Source: Candidatus Protochlamydia phocaeensis (GTDB lineage: Bacteria > Chlamydiota > Chlamydiia > Chlamydiales > Parachlamydiaceae). From it: a DNA stretch of 64,000 nucleotides. The translations under genes and the position numbers were made by a program. The stretch is from assembly GCF_001545115.1 (NCBI RefSeq), contig NZ_FCNU01000007.1, forward strand, positions 1 through 64,000, given 5' to 3'. The notes beneath the pieces were generated by a model that saw only the letters and a list, made by a program, of their open reading frames with translations, was not told the DNA's origin and searched no databases. Of the stretch, positions 16,000 to 26,710 are shown in pieces; positions within the stretch are counted from its first letter, which is position 1, and every line of letters starts with the position of its first letter.

Positions 16000-16536
16000 A
16001 GTTTTTCCCCATGGCTAGATCATAGATGTTTGGCGATTCGCCAGTAAAGTCACTGAATGGCATCTTGACATAGCCATTTATGATAAGATTTTTAAATATT
16101 TAAAAAGACGCTGATATCATTTCTGGATACAAATCAGTTAAAATCAAGTCTAATCAAACCATTCCATCATTAATTGAGCATTAGATGAGGTAAAATATCA
16201 CGAAATGAGTAGAATCCGGACAAAAATTTCCGGCATAATGCTAATTTTTGTTGTGGAAAAGAGTTAGGATAAGAGAAAAAAGCATGTGTAGAATAGCTGT
16301 AGATAACAAATAGAAAAGAATGGGGCAACTTAGATTTGAACCAAGGACCAGCGCGGATTATGAGGCCAGTCGCCTTTCATATTATCCCTTATCATCTAAC
16401 CGCCATGAGCAAGATGTTAAATGATTTCCGATCAAAATGCTACTGAATTTTGTTGGATTTTGCTGGTTAGATAGGTCAATCGTTGCACCGCCATTGCACC
16501 TTCTAAATAGTTTGCCTTATTCGAAAAAGAAATATC
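16000..16536. other. Intergenic region holding att copy 1
   Basis: AT-rich, without a supported gene. The second half (16321-16500) is a degenerate copy of the att repeat described separately. Confidence 0.6.
16321..16500 (-). repeat. att repeat copy 1 (tRNA-Met 3' half core 16321-16364, degenerate, with arm sites)
   Basis: The core is the complement of a tRNA 3' half: CTCATAA anticodon loop (with a small GC change before it), T arm CCTTGGTTCAAATCCAAG-like and GCCCCA end. It is followed by the same ~110-bp flank as copies 2-4 (ATGAGCAAGAT, AAAATGCTACTG) and by paired TGCACC repeats at 16483-16500. Confidence 0.75.
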
Positions 16537-17661
16537 TTATACCTGCATTAACTCTAGGGTTTTGCGAAAGCGTGCCAGTGATATCACAAATAAAATTGTA
16601 CCAAGTAGTATAAGGGCAAGGAATTGAGGCCAAACGGTCAAAAAGCCTGCTCCGCGAAATAAGATCGCCTGTGCCAACATGACAAAATAGGTATTGGGTG
16701 CGGCCAGCATCATATTTTGAATGAATTCAGGCATGCTCTCACGCGGTGTAATACCTCCCGATAATATTTCCAACGGTAGCAAAACCAGTATCGCCAATAA
16801 GCCAAATTGAGGCATAGAACGCGCCATTGTGCCAAGAAAGATACCCATAGAGGTAGTGGCAAACAATTGCAATAAAGCGCCTGTCAAGAATAAAGGAATG
16901 GAGCCCTGAATGGGAATGGCGAGTAGACCTTGAATGACAAGAGCCATTGAACAAGCTGTCGCAACTAATACAACTAGAGCCATCGCCCAAATTTTACTGA
17001 CCATGATCTCGACGGGAGTAACGGGCATCACCAATAGATGCTCCACAGTGCCATGCTCGCGTTCGCGGATAAACGCAGCTCCAGTCAGGATAACGGAAAG
17101 CATGGTGATACTATTAATGAGTTCCATGACTGCCCCAAACCAACTCTGAATTAGATTCGGGTTATATAAAACCCTTAAAGCCACATCCACTGGAAGTGTC
17201 GGATTTGAACGGTACCTCTGCGAAAAAGCAAGAATTTCTTCTGTGATAATATTCTGGACATAAAGATGGCCTGTAAAAGCTTGACTCATCCTAGTCGCAT
17301 CGATGTTGACTTGAATAATAGGTTTTCTTCCTGCCAAAAAATCCTTTTGAAAATTTGGAGGAATATCGATAATAAAGGTATCTAAACCTGCATCCAATCG
17401 GGCGTCTTCTTCCTCCCATGTAATCAGTGAAGGTACCATAAAATAGGGGGGATAGAATGCATCGTCTATCCTTTCGGAAAGCTCTGAATGGTCTTCATCA
17501 ATGATGGCGATGGGGGCCTTGTGAAGAGTTTCAGGGAGAACTTTAGCAGCAGCATAAATGGAGCCGCTAAAGGCATATATGATCAAGATAATCATGATGG
17601 GATCTCGCCTTAGAGTGCGTAACTCTTTAATACCAAGTTGCAAGATGTTAGCACTGCCCAT
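16537..17661 (-). CDS. yhhJ: ABC-2 type permease of a YhhJ-like exporter
   Basis: 374 aa from the ATG at 17659-17661 (two bases after the stop of the ATPase gene, with AGGAAA before it); an upstream in-frame ATG at 17742 would overlap that gene by 79 bases and lacks support. N-terminal membrane helix (RDPIMIILIIYAFSGSIYAA), an extracytoplasmic domain, then five or six helices in the second half, with EREHGTVEHLLVMPVTPVEI as the typical ABC-2 coupling segment. Length equals E. coli YhhJ. Partner of the ATPase-permease upstream. Confidence 0.85.
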   Translation of the reverse strand: MGSANILQLGIKELRTLRRDPIMIILIIYAFSGSIYAAAKVLPETLHKAPIAIIDEDHSELSERIDDAFYPPYFMVPSLITWEEEDARLDAGLDTFIIDIPPNFQKDFLAGRKPIIQVNIDATRMSQAFTGHLYVQNIITEEILAFSQRYRSNPTLPVDVALRVLYNPNLIQSWFGAVMELINSITMLSVILTGAAFIREREHGTVEHLLVMPVTPVEIMVSKIWAMALVVLVATACSMALVIQGLLAIPIQGSIPLFLTGALLQLFATTSMGIFLGTMARSMPQFGLLAILVLLPLEILSGGITPRESMPEFIQNMMLAAPNTYFVMLAQAILFRGAGFLTVWPQFLALILLGTILFVISLARFRKTLELMQV

Positions 17662-17663
17662 CG

Positions 17664-20450
17664 TTATGTTTCCTGTTTTTTTAGCAAATTCACTCCCAAC
17701 GCAATCAATAGAGGAAGCGTAATCAACAATGGAATGAACCAAATATAAAGTTCATGAAATCCAAGACCTTTTGAAAATGTCCCTCTTGCAATAATGATGA
17801 AATAAGTTGTTGGATAGATCTTTCCGATGAAAGCCCCTAATCCTTCAAGCGAAGAAACGGGATCCATTAGGCCTGAGAAATTAATGGCCGGCACAAGAGT
17901 CAGAATAGTCGTGGCAAAAATAGCTGCAACCTGGCTACGAGTGAAAGTCGAGATTAGCAATCCAAAGGAAGTGGTAATACAAACATAAAGCAATGCAGCG
18001 ATAGACAAAGTCAAGAAACTTCCCTTGACCGGGACCTTGAAAAAAAATACCGATAAGGCCACTAGAAGCAGAAAATTGACCATCCCCATCACTACATAAG
18101 GAATCTGTTTGCCAATCAGAAATTCGAAACGCGTCACTGGCGTAGCATAAAGATTGACAATCGAGCCTAGTTCTTTTTCCCTTACCACTGATAAGGAAGC
18201 GAGGATCGCTGGAATCAGCAAGAGGAGCAAGGGAATCACTGCAGGCACCATAGCGGGCAGACTCTTAACATCTGGATTGTACTTAAAACGCGATTCAATA
18301 GAAATCTCTTGTCCCGCTGGAACATTATGCTCTTTTCTTGCGAGATACTCTAGCCACATGAGATGAGATCCCTCCACATAGCCACGTTCAACCTCAGCCC
18401 GCCTTGGCATAGCCCCATCAATCCATACTCCAATCTCGACCGGTCTTTCATGACTCAAGTCCCGGCCAAAATCGGGTGGAATCTCTATTGCCAGACTGAT
18501 CTCTCCGGCATGCAAACGCTTTTCCATATCGGCATAATCTGTGATAGGAGGATGTTCGGTGAAATAGCGTGACCCAGCAATATTTAAAATATAGTCTTGG
18601 CTCAAAACAGTTTGATCTCGGTCGTATACTGCAAAGGAGAGGTTTTCGACATCTAAAGTCACCCCAAAGCCTAATGCTATCATCAAAATGAGGCTTCCAA
18701 ATAGAGAAAGAGCCAGTCGGATAGGATCACGGCGCAATTCCAATGTCTCACGCACCAAGTAGCTTATCATGCGTTGGAAGCTAAAAAACTCGCTCTCTGT
18801 AGACGAGGGAGCAGGGAATTTTGTTCCTGTCGAGGAAATCTTATCGCCAGGAATTTCCGTTGCAGTTTCAGATTCTCGAATCTTTATTGCCTCTTCTAAA
18901 TACCCAATAAACGCCTCCTCTAAAGAGCGGGCTTTGCGCTTCTTAACCAAGGCTGCCGGTGTATCACTATCCAAGACCTGCCCTGCGTTCATTAGAGAAA
19001 TACGATCGCATCGTTCGGCTTCATTCATAAAATGCGTGGAAAGGAAGATAGTGACCTTATCGCGTCGTGACAAATCGATCAGAATCTGCCAAAATTTATC
19101 ACGGGCAATGGGATCGACTCCCGAAGTGGGCTCATCTAATATTAGCAACTCAGGGCCATGAATCATCGCCACTCCTGCTGAAAGTCTCTGACGTTGCCCA
19201 AGAGGCAAATCATCCGGCAAGCTATCCATCACATTTGTTAAGCCGAATCTATCTGCAATTTCCTTTATTCGCACAGGAATGCGATCTTCTGGAATAGAGT
19301 AAAGACGAGCATGAAGGATAAGGTTTTGCTCAACTGTCAATTCTGAGTAAAGAGAGAAGGCTTGTGTCATGAATCCGACACGCCGACGCGTAGCGATATC
19401 ATTTGGATCCACTGAATGACCGAATAAAAGAGCTTCGCCTTCAGTGGCTGGTAATAAACCCGTCAACATCTTCATAGTGGTTGTCTTTCCACAGCCATTA
19501 GACCCAAGAAAGCCAAAAATCTCGCCGCGTTCAATGCGAAAATTCACATGATCGACTGCAGTAAAATCGCCAAATCGCTTGGTGAGGTTATGGGCTTCAA
19601 TTGCGATTTCACTCCCCGCTTCTGCTGGACGTGGAGGAAGAACAATGGGTTTATATCCCATGCGTTGAGATTCAGGAAGAAGAGTAATAAATGCATTCTC
19701 TAAAGTAGAAGCTCCCGTCCTTGTTAATAGCTCTGAAGTGGTTCCCGTTGAAAGCACTTGGCCTGCATTCATCACTACCAACCAATCAAAGTCGGCAGCC
19801 TCTTCCATATAGCCAGTAGCAACGAGAACGCTCATATTGGGATTTCCGGCGCGTATGTGGTCAATGAGCTCCCAGAATTGTCGACGGGATAGTGGATCTA
19901 CACCTGTTGTGGGTTCATCAAGAACCAATAGATCAGGGTCATGAATCAGTGCGCAACAGAGTCCCAGCTTTTGCTTCATCCCCCCAGAAAGTTTTCCTGC
20001 AGGACGGTGAATAAAAGGAGCTAACCCGACTGCATGCACAAGTTCGTCGATGCGGCGTTCCCGCTCTTGGCGTTCATATCCAAATAAGCGGGCAAAAAAA
20101 TCAATATTTTCAAATACGGATAAAGTCGAATAAAGATTCTTGCCAAGCCCTTGGGGCATATAAGCAATACGTGGACAAACTTCTAGGCGATGATGCTTAT
20201 CGGCCATATCACCGCCGAGAACTTCAATTTTTCCTGATTGAATAGCTCTTGCGCCAGCAAGCAAGGATAAAAGGGTAGACTTTCCAACACCATCAGGTCC
20301 AATGAGACCAACCATGCAGCCAGATGGAATATCAAGATTAATAGCATCTAAAGCTAGGGTTTTTCCATAGGATAGACTCACCTTGCTTAAACGCGCAACT
20401 GGTGGCTTTATTGGCATCCCGTTTGCAGTGGATCCCTTTAGAGCGCTCAT
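17664..20450 (-). CDS. rbbA: RbbA-like fusion: two ABC ATPase domains plus ABC-2 permease
   Basis: 928 aa from the ATG at 20448-20450, which overlaps the HlyD-type gene stop as ATGA. First ATPase: Walker [10 protein letters not shown] (about 50), [11 protein letters not shown] signature, [13 protein letters not shown]. Second ATPase: GSNGCGKTT (about 325), [12 protein letters not shown] variant signature, [13 protein letters not shown]. From about residue 560 an ABC-2 permease domain with six helices and [20 protein letters not shown]. The order matches E. coli RbbA (about 910 aa), there described as ribosome-associated; in this operon context an export role with YhhJ- and YhiI-like partners is more natural. 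Confidence 0.88.
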   Translation of the reverse strand: MSALKGSTANGMPIKPPVARLSKVSLSYGKTLALDAINLDIPSGCMVGLIGPDGVGKSTLLSLLAGARAIQSGKIEVLGGDMADKHHRLEVCPRIAYMPQGLGKNLYSTLSVFENIDFFARLFGYERQERERRIDELVHAVGLAPFIHRPAGKLSGGMKQKLGLCCALIHDPDLLVLDEPTTGVDPLSRRQFWELIDHIRAGNPNMSVLVATGYMEEAADFDWLVVMNAGQVLSTGTTSELLTRTGASTLENAFITLLPESQRMGYKPIVLPPRPAEAGSEIAIEAHNLTKRFGDFTAVDHVNFRIERGEIFGFLGSNGCGKTTTMKMLTGLLPATEGEALLFGHSVDPNDIATRRRVGFMTQAFSLYSELTVEQNLILHARLYSIPEDRIPVRIKEIADRFGLTNVMDSLPDDLPLGQRQRLSAGVAMIHGPELLILDEPTSGVDPIARDKFWQILIDLSRRDKVTIFLSTHFMNEAERCDRISLMNAGQVLDSDTPAALVKKRKARSLEEAFIGYLEEAIKIRESETATEIPGDKISSTGTKFPAPSSTESEFFSFQRMISYLVRETLELRRDPIRLALSLFGSLILMIALGFGVTLDVENLSFAVYDRDQTVLSQDYILNIAGSRYFTEHPPITDYADMEKRLHAGEISLAIEIPPDFGRDLSHERPVEIGVWIDGAMPRRAEVERGYVEGSHLMWLEYLARKEHNVPAGQEISIESRFKYNPDVKSLPAMVPAVIPLLLLLIPAILASLSVVREKELGSIVNLYATPVTRFEFLIGKQIPYVVMGMVNFLLLVALSVFFFKVPVKGSFLTLSIAALLYVCITTSFGLLISTFTRSQVAAIFATTILTLVPAINFSGLMDPVSSLEGLGAFIGKIYPTTYFIIIARGTFSKGLGFHELYIWFIPLLITLPLLIALGVNLLKKQET

Positions 20451-21514
20451 AGTTTGACCTGCAAGGAAGCCGGCCATGGCTTGCTAGAATCAAGCCGTAC
20501 ATAGGCAACGCCAGGCAGACCGGTCTTGACCATGGTAATATGTTGTTTGAGTAGCTCTGCAGGAATATGGGCCTTAACTCTAAACATCAATTTTTCTCGT
20601 TCAGTGGCTGTCTCTACTGTTTTAGGAGTAAATTGGGCAACATCTGAAATAAATGTCGCATACGCCGGGATCACCAATTCAGGTGCGGCGTCGACCACTA
20701 ACCTCACCTGATCGCCAATGGCAATCTTTCCAGCCATATCCGTTGGCAGAAAAAAAGTCATATAAACATCAGTCAAATCCACCATCCGAAGCACTCTTCC
20801 CCCTGCTGGAAGCACTTCTCCAGGCTCGGCAACACGGTATTGTACTCTTCCATCGCGTGGAGCTCTAAGGACCGTATCATCGATATCCGCTTGGATCCGT
20901 TCTATTGTTGCCTGCGCAGCCTTGACGGCAGATTCCGCTCCGACGACTTGCTCGCGAGCAGTCACAATAGCCGCTTCATCGGCTGCTACCTGCGCTAACG
21001 CCGCATCTTTGGCTGCTAAGGCGCTTGTGTAACGCGCTTCATCGTCATCCGCCTCTTGTTGCGAGGTCGCTCCTGTTGACACTAAAGATGACGTACGCTT
21101 CAATCGTTTTCCAGCTACAATAATTTCAGCCTCGCGCTGCTTGACAACTGCTTCTGCAGCCAATTTTTCGCTCTTCCGTTGGTTAAATTGGCTATGAGCT
21201 ACGTCTACATTGCTAAAGGCTTTAAGCAATTGCGCCTCAGCTTCTCGAAGCTGAGCATTTAAGACATCGGTATCCATATACGCAATAATCTGCCCAATCT
21301 TTACAAAATCTCCTTCATAGACTAAGATTTCTTTCACGCGTCCAGCCAGCTTAGCCGCAATATCAATTTCCGTCGCTTGGATGCGGCCATTGGCACTGAC
21401 AATATTCTTATCCCCATTTATTGCTTTATAACCTTTCCACGCCAATACCGCCACAACGACAGCAGCAAGCACTATGATGGCACTTTTTAACCATTTTTTT
21501 TGTTGTTCTGTCAT
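20447..21514 (-). CDS. yhiI: HlyD-type periplasmic adaptor (YhiI-like)
   Basis: 355 aa from the ATG at 21512-21514 (GGAAATAG ribosome site; upstream ATGs lack one). One N-terminal membrane helix ([16 protein letters not shown]), a lipoyl/barrel half ([37 protein letters not shown]), a long coiled-coil hairpin at about 75-190 and the second lipoyl half ([28 protein letters not shown]). It would bridge the inner-membrane ABC transporter to an outer-membrane channel, which is not encoded here. First gene of the three-gene operon. Confidence 0.9.
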   Translation of the reverse strand: MTEQQKKWLKSAIIVLAAVVVAVLAWKGYKAINGDKNIVSANGRIQATEIDIAAKLAGRVKEILVYEGDFVKIGQIIAYMDTDVLNAQLREAEAQLLKAFSNVDVAHSQFNQRKSEKLAAEAVVKQREAEIIVAGKRLKRTSSLVSTGATSQQEADDDEARYTSALAAKDAALAQVAADEAAIVTAREQVVGAESAVKAAQATIERIQADIDDTVLRAPRDGRVQYRVAEPGEVLPAGGRVLRMVDLTDVYMTFFLPTDMAGKIAIGDQVRLVVDAAPELVIPAYATFISDVAQFTPKTVETATEREKLMFRVKAHIPAELLKQHITMVKTGLPGVAYVRLDSSKPWPASLQVKL

Positions 21515-22244
21515 AACTATTTCCATAAATGCCGCTAACAATCTTTAGATGTTGAATCGTTTATTCTGAATATTTTCTATTTTGTTTAAACTCAAATATC
21601 ACAGTCATTTATTTCGTACAACTTGTGTTAAATATAAATTTTTAATAGCTTTCATTTTTATTATGATTTAATAAAAAAACCGACAATTTAAAAATAAATT
21701 GAAATTAAAAAATTCTCCTTCCCGGAGAATACTTGCTTTGATGGCCTAGACATTTGAAGGGCTCAGAAAAGGCGTGTTATTTCTTGTAAGGCGTGTTATT
21801 TCTTGTATTGATCAAAGTTGCAACTGCCTTGCTTGATTTCTCGTTTGCTATCGGCAGCTCAATCATGCGTCTCCTGTTTGCGGTCAAAAGGATTGCAGGC
21901 AATAGAATAGCTATTAAGGGTTCAAATTAATTCTTCTATAGGTTTAATTGAAGAAAAAATAATTCACAGACGATTGAATATAAAAAGTAATACGATTTTT
22001 CGCTATAACGTGTTTTCGCGTGTCGCCTCAATGCTATCGTTGAACGTTAAATTCCCTTGAAAAATAAGTTTTGCCGGCACTGGCGTTCTTTCACGCATAA
22101 TACAAAGGAGGCAGATAAACCACACGAGTATAGGCCTCAATACAAGTTCGGAATTTAAAATAGCTAGCAACAAAGCTCATTGCTGAAGCACTGTTTTAAT
22201 GAGTTAATGCTAGAATAGTTCATGGCAAATAGGAATCGTCTATT
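21515..22244. other. Long intergenic region with a terminator and a 19-bp tandem duplication
   Basis: No ORF with family features was found on either strand. It contains a minus-strand terminator at 21705-21730 with no gene close upstream of it, and two head-to-tail copies of AAGGCGTGTTATTTCTTGT at 21769-21806. It may be the remains of a lost gene. Confidence 0.5.
21705..21730 (-). terminator. Rho-independent terminator, minus strand
   Basis: Stem ATTCTCC / GGAGAAT (21724-21730 with 21712-21718), five-base loop, then TTTTTT on the minus strand. The nearest gene on that strand ends 515 bases away at 22245. Confidence 0.6.
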
Positions 22245-22943
22245 TTAAGGAGCTATAACTTTTTTAATTCCTGTTTTTGTATCGTCGAAATAGGCAGGTC
22301 CGCAGAGCACGATAACTTTTTTGATAGTGAGTGAAGAGCTTGCATTTTGTTTATAGAGAAAATTCTGTGTTTGGAATGCTTCAGATGCGCCACTAATGAC
22401 ATAACCCGCTACTTCGGCCGTTGGAGAATCAATCCCTGCATCTTTCAGATCACTGGCATGAGAATAACTCGATACACCAAGCCTTAATGCCTCTCTCATA
22501 CCTGTAAGACCGACTAACTTCATAATCTCAGGCTTAAAATCGTTTCGATTACCAAGACCAATGATCAATAATTTTTCAGCAGGAATTGTATTTGAGGGAG
22601 GGGTTATCAAAAGAGTTTCAAGCAATTGCCCTTTAAACTGATTAGATTTTCGTAGATCAGTAATCAATCCATTCAATGCTTCATCGACATGGAGTAAACC
22701 GTTTAGATCTTTCGGCAAAGCGGGAGGTGACTTTGTAAGATCGCCTTCTTTATATTCAAATGCACAAACGATTTGTAATGGAGTTTTTTGCGCAGCCGGA
22801 CTCTGCACCAAAACTTCGACATCAACAGCCCCTGCAGCTTTTCCAATATTTTCTTTTGTGCCAAGAGCAGCCTCAGCAGCGAACCCATTAATAGAAATCG
22901 AAAGGGCAATCCCACATATAAAATATTTACAGATAAAGTTCAT
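22245..22943 (-). CDS. Exported protein resembling the M17 leucyl-aminopeptidase N-terminal domain only
   Basis: 232 aa from the ATG at 22941-22943 (GGGGG site 7 bases upstream; an upstream ATG at 23015 would extend into the divergent promoter). Signal peptide MNFICKYFICGIALSISINGFA. The body matches the non-catalytic N domain of M17 peptidases: LNGLITDLRKSNQFKGQLLE, TLLITPPSNTIPAEKLLIIGLG and SYSHASDLKDAGIDSPTAE. The metal-binding catalytic domain is absent and the ORF stops cleanly, so this is either a stand-alone macro-like domain or a truncated gene. Export is unusual for M17. Confidence 0.65.
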   Translation of the reverse strand: MNFICKYFICGIALSISINGFAAEAALGTKENIGKAAGAVDVEVLVQSPAAQKTPLQIVCAFEYKEGDLTKSPPALPKDLNGLLHVDEALNGLITDLRKSNQFKGQLLETLLITPPSNTIPAEKLLIIGLGNRNDFKPEIMKLVGLTGMREALRLGVSSYSHASDLKDAGIDSPTAEVAGYVISGASEAFQTQNFLYKQNASSSLTIKKVIVLCGPAYFDDTKTGIKKVIAP

Positions 22944-23008
22944 TTTATCCCCCGTGATATATGTTCGATATAACACGGCACTATAAAACATACAAATTAT
23001 ATTTTTAC

Positions 23009-23037
23009 TTGACACACCCGAAGCCTAAAGCTACGTT
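23009..23037 (+). promoter_or_regulatory. Possible promoter of the amidohydrolase gene
   Basis: TTGACA (23009-23014), 17 bases, TACGTT (23032-23037), with the start codon 27 bases further on. The -10 match is weak. Confidence 0.45.
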
Positions 23038-23063
23038 AACCTTCATAAGTTAAAGAGGGATTT

Positions 23064-24890
23064 ATGACAGATCTGAAAAACTTGCTTCTATTCAATGGGA
23101 AAATCACAACGCTTAATCCAAAACAACCTGAAGTAACTGCAATATTTATTTCAGATGGTGTTGTGGAAGCGATTGGAAATGATAAAGAAATCCAAGCTCT
23201 TTCAGACAAAAATACAACCCAAATAAACTTGGGAAAGAAACGAGTAATCCCCGGCCTTAATGATTCCCATATTCATCTTATTAGAGGTGGCCTCAACTAC
23301 AATATGGAACTTCGATGGGATGGCGTTCCTTCCCTTGCATATGCGATGGAGATGCTCAAAGATCAAGTTAAACGCACACCGCCTCCACAATGGGTAAGGG
23401 TCATTGGAGGATGGTCTGAATTCCAATTTGCAGAAAAAAGAATGCCTTCACTATCGGAGATCAATGCCGTAGCCCCGGAAACCCCTGTATTTATTTTGCA
23501 TCTCTACGATCGCGCTCTGCTAAATGCAGCTGCATTGCGCGCTGTAGGTTACAACAAAAATAGCCCAGATCCTATTGGAGGACGCATTGAAAGAGATAAA
23601 AATGGAAATCCAACAGGGGCTCTCATTGCAGAACCGAATGCACTAATATTGTATTCGACATTAGCAAAAGGCCCTAAATTGAATCCTGAAGATCAAATGA
23701 ACTCAACAAGGCATTTTATGCGAGAGCTCAATCGATTAGGCCTGACAAGCTGCATAGATGCTGGAGGCGGTTTTCAGAATTATCCTGAAGATTATCAAAT
23801 CATCGAACAATTGAATAAAAACGATCAACTTACTTTACGCATTGCCTATAATTTGTTTACTCAAAAGCCAGGCCACGAACTTGAAGATTTTCAGAGATGG
23901 TCAAAAATGGTTGTCCCGTATTCCGGAAATAGCATGTACCGCAATAATGGTGCTGGAGAAATGCTTGTCTTTTCAGCAGCGGATTTTGAGGATTTTCTTT
24001 ATGAACGCCCAGATATGCCTGCAAAAATGGAAGGGGAACTAAAAAATGTAATCCGTTTTCTAGTAGAAAATCGTTGGCCTTTTCGTTTGCATGCGACATA
24101 TGATGAAACTATAAATCATGCTTTAAATGTATTTGAGGAAGTAAATAGAGAAATACCATTTAAAGGTCTATGTTGGTTCTTTGATCATGCAGAAACAATC
24201 ACAGACCATAATTTGGAGCGCATTAAAGCGCTTAACGGAGGCGTTGCTATTCAGCATCGGATGGCTTATCAAGGTGAGTATTTTATCAATCGATATGGCA
24301 ATCAAAAGGCAAAAAGGAGTCCTCCCATTCGCAAAATGCTTCAATTGGATTTACCTGTAGGAGCCGGTACTGATGCCACTCGCGTTGCAAGCTATAATCC
24401 TTGGGTATCTTTATATTGGATGGTGACAGGAAAAACTGTTGGAGGCACCGAGCTCTATGGCCCTGAAAACAAACTTGAGAGATTAGAAGCTCTTTATCTA
24501 TATACTGTGGGAAGTGCGAAGCTGTCGCGCGAAGAAAATTTCAAAGGAAGCCTTTCAAAAGGAATGTATGCTGATTTAGCTGTCCTTTCCGATGATTATT
24601 TTGCTGTTCCCGAAGAATCAATTAAGGATATTGTATCGCTTCTCACGATCGTTGGAGGAAAAGTGGTTTATGGCTCACAAGATTTCCGAGAATATGATAC
24701 TCAAAAGCCTTTGCCGGTAAGCCCTGATTGGTCTCCGGTTAAAAAGTATCAAGGTTACTTTCAGCATGATCACCACCACCAATGCTGTCATCATCAAAAA
24801 GCTTCTCTTGATGTTATTCTTGGGACTAATAAACATGCTGAAGCGCCATTGAATCCATGGTCGTTTGGATGTGATTGCTTTGCTTGGTAG
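23064..24890 (+). CDS. YtcJ-like amidohydrolase (Amidohydro_3) with a His/Cys-rich tail
   Basis: 608 aa. Metal-dependent amidohydrolase fold: GKKRVIPGLNDSHIHLIRGG (the HxH metal site, about residue 70), a long TIM-barrel, FRLHATYDETINHAL and WFFDHAETIT (further His ligands at about 347 and 376), VGAGTDATRVASYNPW (Asp near 438). GKVVYGSQDF closes the beta-sandwich. The last ~45 residues are unusual, with HDHHHQCCHH near 570 and CDC near the end, likely binding metal. Members hydrolyse amide or N-formyl bonds of varied substrates. Ribosome site AGAGGG; divergent from the M17-like gene. Confidence 0.85.
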   Translation: MTDLKNLLLFNGKITTLNPKQPEVTAIFISDGVVEAIGNDKEIQALSDKNTTQINLGKKRVIPGLNDSHIHLIRGGLNYNMELRWDGVPSLAYAMEMLKDQVKRTPPPQWVRVIGGWSEFQFAEKRMPSLSEINAVAPETPVFILHLYDRALLNAAALRAVGYNKNSPDPIGGRIERDKNGNPTGALIAEPNALILYSTLAKGPKLNPEDQMNSTRHFMRELNRLGLTSCIDAGGGFQNYPEDYQIIEQLNKNDQLTLRIAYNLFTQKPGHELEDFQRWSKMVVPYSGNSMYRNNGAGEMLVFSAADFEDFLYERPDMPAKMEGELKNVIRFLVENRWPFRLHATYDETINHALNVFEEVNREIPFKGLCWFFDHAETITDHNLERIKALNGGVAIQHRMAYQGEYFINRYGNQKAKRSPPIRKMLQLDLPVGAGTDATRVASYNPWVSLYWMVTGKTVGGTELYGPENKLERLEALYLYTVGSAKLSREENFKGSLSKGMYADLAVLSDDYFAVPEESIKDIVSLLTIVGGKVVYGSQDFREYDTQKPLPVSPDWSPVKKYQGYFQHDHHHQCCHHQKASLDVILGTNKHAEAPLNPWSFGCDCFAW

Positions 24891-25383
24891 CAAGAAACGA
24901 TGTTGACGCTTGCGTATCCTTTTAACTCTATTTTTTAGAACTTTTCTCTTTTTGTCCGAGATAGCAAAGCTAACGAAAGCCAAAGTTCTGATACTCCAAT
25001 AGGTCCATCCCCTTCCCAATCGATGGATAGAAGATTGGTCTGTTTTAGCCCATCTAGAAAAGCCAAGAGACCCATTTGATGTTATTTATGTTCAACCGCA
25101 CAACTGCAAATACAACGGGGCGTCCAGGAAACTATACGGGAACTTATTTTCAAACGCATATAAACTGCTAAATGAACCCACATATTAAAAATGCCATTGG
25201 GATCTTATATTTTAAGACCGGAAAAGTTATACGAAGAGCTAGTAGACATAGCTCGCTTTATATTGGAATAGAATCAAGTTCGGATTGGTAAATCTTAGAG
25301 TGTTTCAATTTTAAAATTAAAAAATTTACTTGCAACTCCAATTATTAGGTAGTATATAACCAAAATTAAAGAAGGAGTTTTTT
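24891..25383. other. Intergenic, no gene recognised
   Basis: Short broken frames only. The last 60 bases contain the AAGGAG ribosome site of the following gene. Could be gene debris, but no family was recognised. Confidence 0.5.
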
Positions 25384-26082
25384 ATGGCTATCTTCCAATC
25401 AGATGGAAAAAATGAAATTCACGATGGAATTAAACACGCTCCTGGTGCTGGCAAAGGCTTGCTCGATCCCACTGATACAGCTATTTTGTTACTTGACCAC
25501 CAAGCAGGCCTCTTTCAAACTGTGAAAGATATCAACATTGCCGAATTGCGAACGAACACAACCATGCTTGCTAAGCTGGCGTCTCTAGCGAATATACCCG
25601 TCATCTATACTGCCTCCGAGCCCAAAGGGCCCAACGGACCAATTATGCCTGAGATCCAAGAAGCAGCACCGCATGCCGTCTATGTTCCTCGTAAGGGCGA
25701 AGTGAATGCATGGGATAACGAACTTTTTGTTAAAACAGTTCAAGATACTGGCAAAAAGACTTTAATTATGGCTGGCGTCTGGACGAGTGTTTGCGTTATG
25801 TTTCCTGCACTTGATGCCAAAGCAGCGGGTTTCAAGGTATACGCGGTTATCGACGCTTCAGGCGATCCCAGTGAAATGGCATCTAGAACCACTTTGGCAC
25901 GTTTTATTCAAGCCGGAGTAATCCCCACCTCTACTAATGCTGTGCTGAGCGAAGTTCAGCGCACATGGAACCGTCCGGATGCGAATGATTATGCTAAATT
26001 GTATACCATGGTAGCCCCCAACTACGGAGCGCTCATCGAGAGCTATCAGAAAGCGCAAGAAGTTGTAACGCAAAAGAAATAG
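25384..26082 (+). CDS. Isochorismatase-family cysteine hydrolase, YcaC-like
   Basis: 232 aa. Typical segments: TAILLLDHQAGLF (catalytic Asp, about residue 38), PRKGEVNAWDNELFVKTVQ (Lys region at about 102 with the YcaC-type NAWDN) and LIMAGVWTSVCVMFPALDA (nucleophilic Cys about 139). Relatives hydrolyse or isomerise small amides; the physiological substrate of YcaC itself is unknown. AAGGAG lies 7 bases before the ATG. Stands alone; no operon partner visible. Confidence 0.88.
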   Translation: MAIFQSDGKNEIHDGIKHAPGAGKGLLDPTDTAILLLDHQAGLFQTVKDINIAELRTNTTMLAKLASLANIPVIYTASEPKGPNGPIMPEIQEAAPHAVYVPRKGEVNAWDNELFVKTVQDTGKKTLIMAGVWTSVCVMFPALDAKAAGFKVYAVIDASGDPSEMASRTTLARFIQAGVIPTSTNAVLSEVQRTWNRPDANDYAKLYTMVAPNYGALIESYQKAQEVVTQKK

Positions 26083-26710
26083 AAAGTAGGTTTAGTTCGA
26101 CCGTTTTAAACCTAAAAAATGTTTCACTATCCTATTTCCAAAAATGTACGACTGTCTTACATGAAACTTTATGAAAAAGATACAGGTAGAAGCAAGAGAA
26201 TGAAAACAATTTCTGGATTTACAAAAAGTTGAATTAATGTAAAACCAATGCTATATTGGGTACGCTAATATCCAATATCTTGTCCAAACAAGTTTAAAAA
26301 ATGCACTAAACGTTCCACACAAAAAAATCAAAGGTTTGCGGCGCAATAAGGCGGAAACTTTAGGTTAATGGGTGCCCATCATTTCAGCAGCGTTTGCTTG
26401 TATGAGCTTGCATTTTTAATAATATGATCAATTTTCCACTAGTACAGCCAATCCCTTATTTCGCTTGGGCAATGAATCCATTGTTCGTTTACCTCGTATT
26501 GAACGGGTAACTGAGAACGTTAAAAAAACAATTTACAAATAGGAAACACGTGCTCTGGAGTCTGCCTTTGCCATTAATTTTTCATCTAACTTTGGATATA
26601 TTTTTTTCATAATGAGATTTTATTAAAACGATTTACTTAACTTATGACTTGTGCATTCTCTCAATACGTTAATTGCAAATACACGAGTCCATTCACTTAA
26701 GGAGGAAACT
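26083..26710. other. Intergenic, no gene recognised
   Basis: AT-rich; an 8-bp dyad TAGGTTTA/TAAACCTA (26087-26114) follows the YcaC-like gene but lacks a T-run in either sense. Nothing else is supported until the AAGGAGG site of the zeta-like gene. Confidence 0.5.

Noticed and set aside
24675-25019. 114-aa minus-strand ORF overlapping the amidohydrolase end
   Set aside because: Mostly antisense to the amidohydrolase and basic low-complexity; no ribosome site or family.
26087-26114. Terminator after the YcaC-like gene
   Set aside because: An 8-bp dyad exists, but it is weak, AT-rich and followed by A rather than T on the coding strand.
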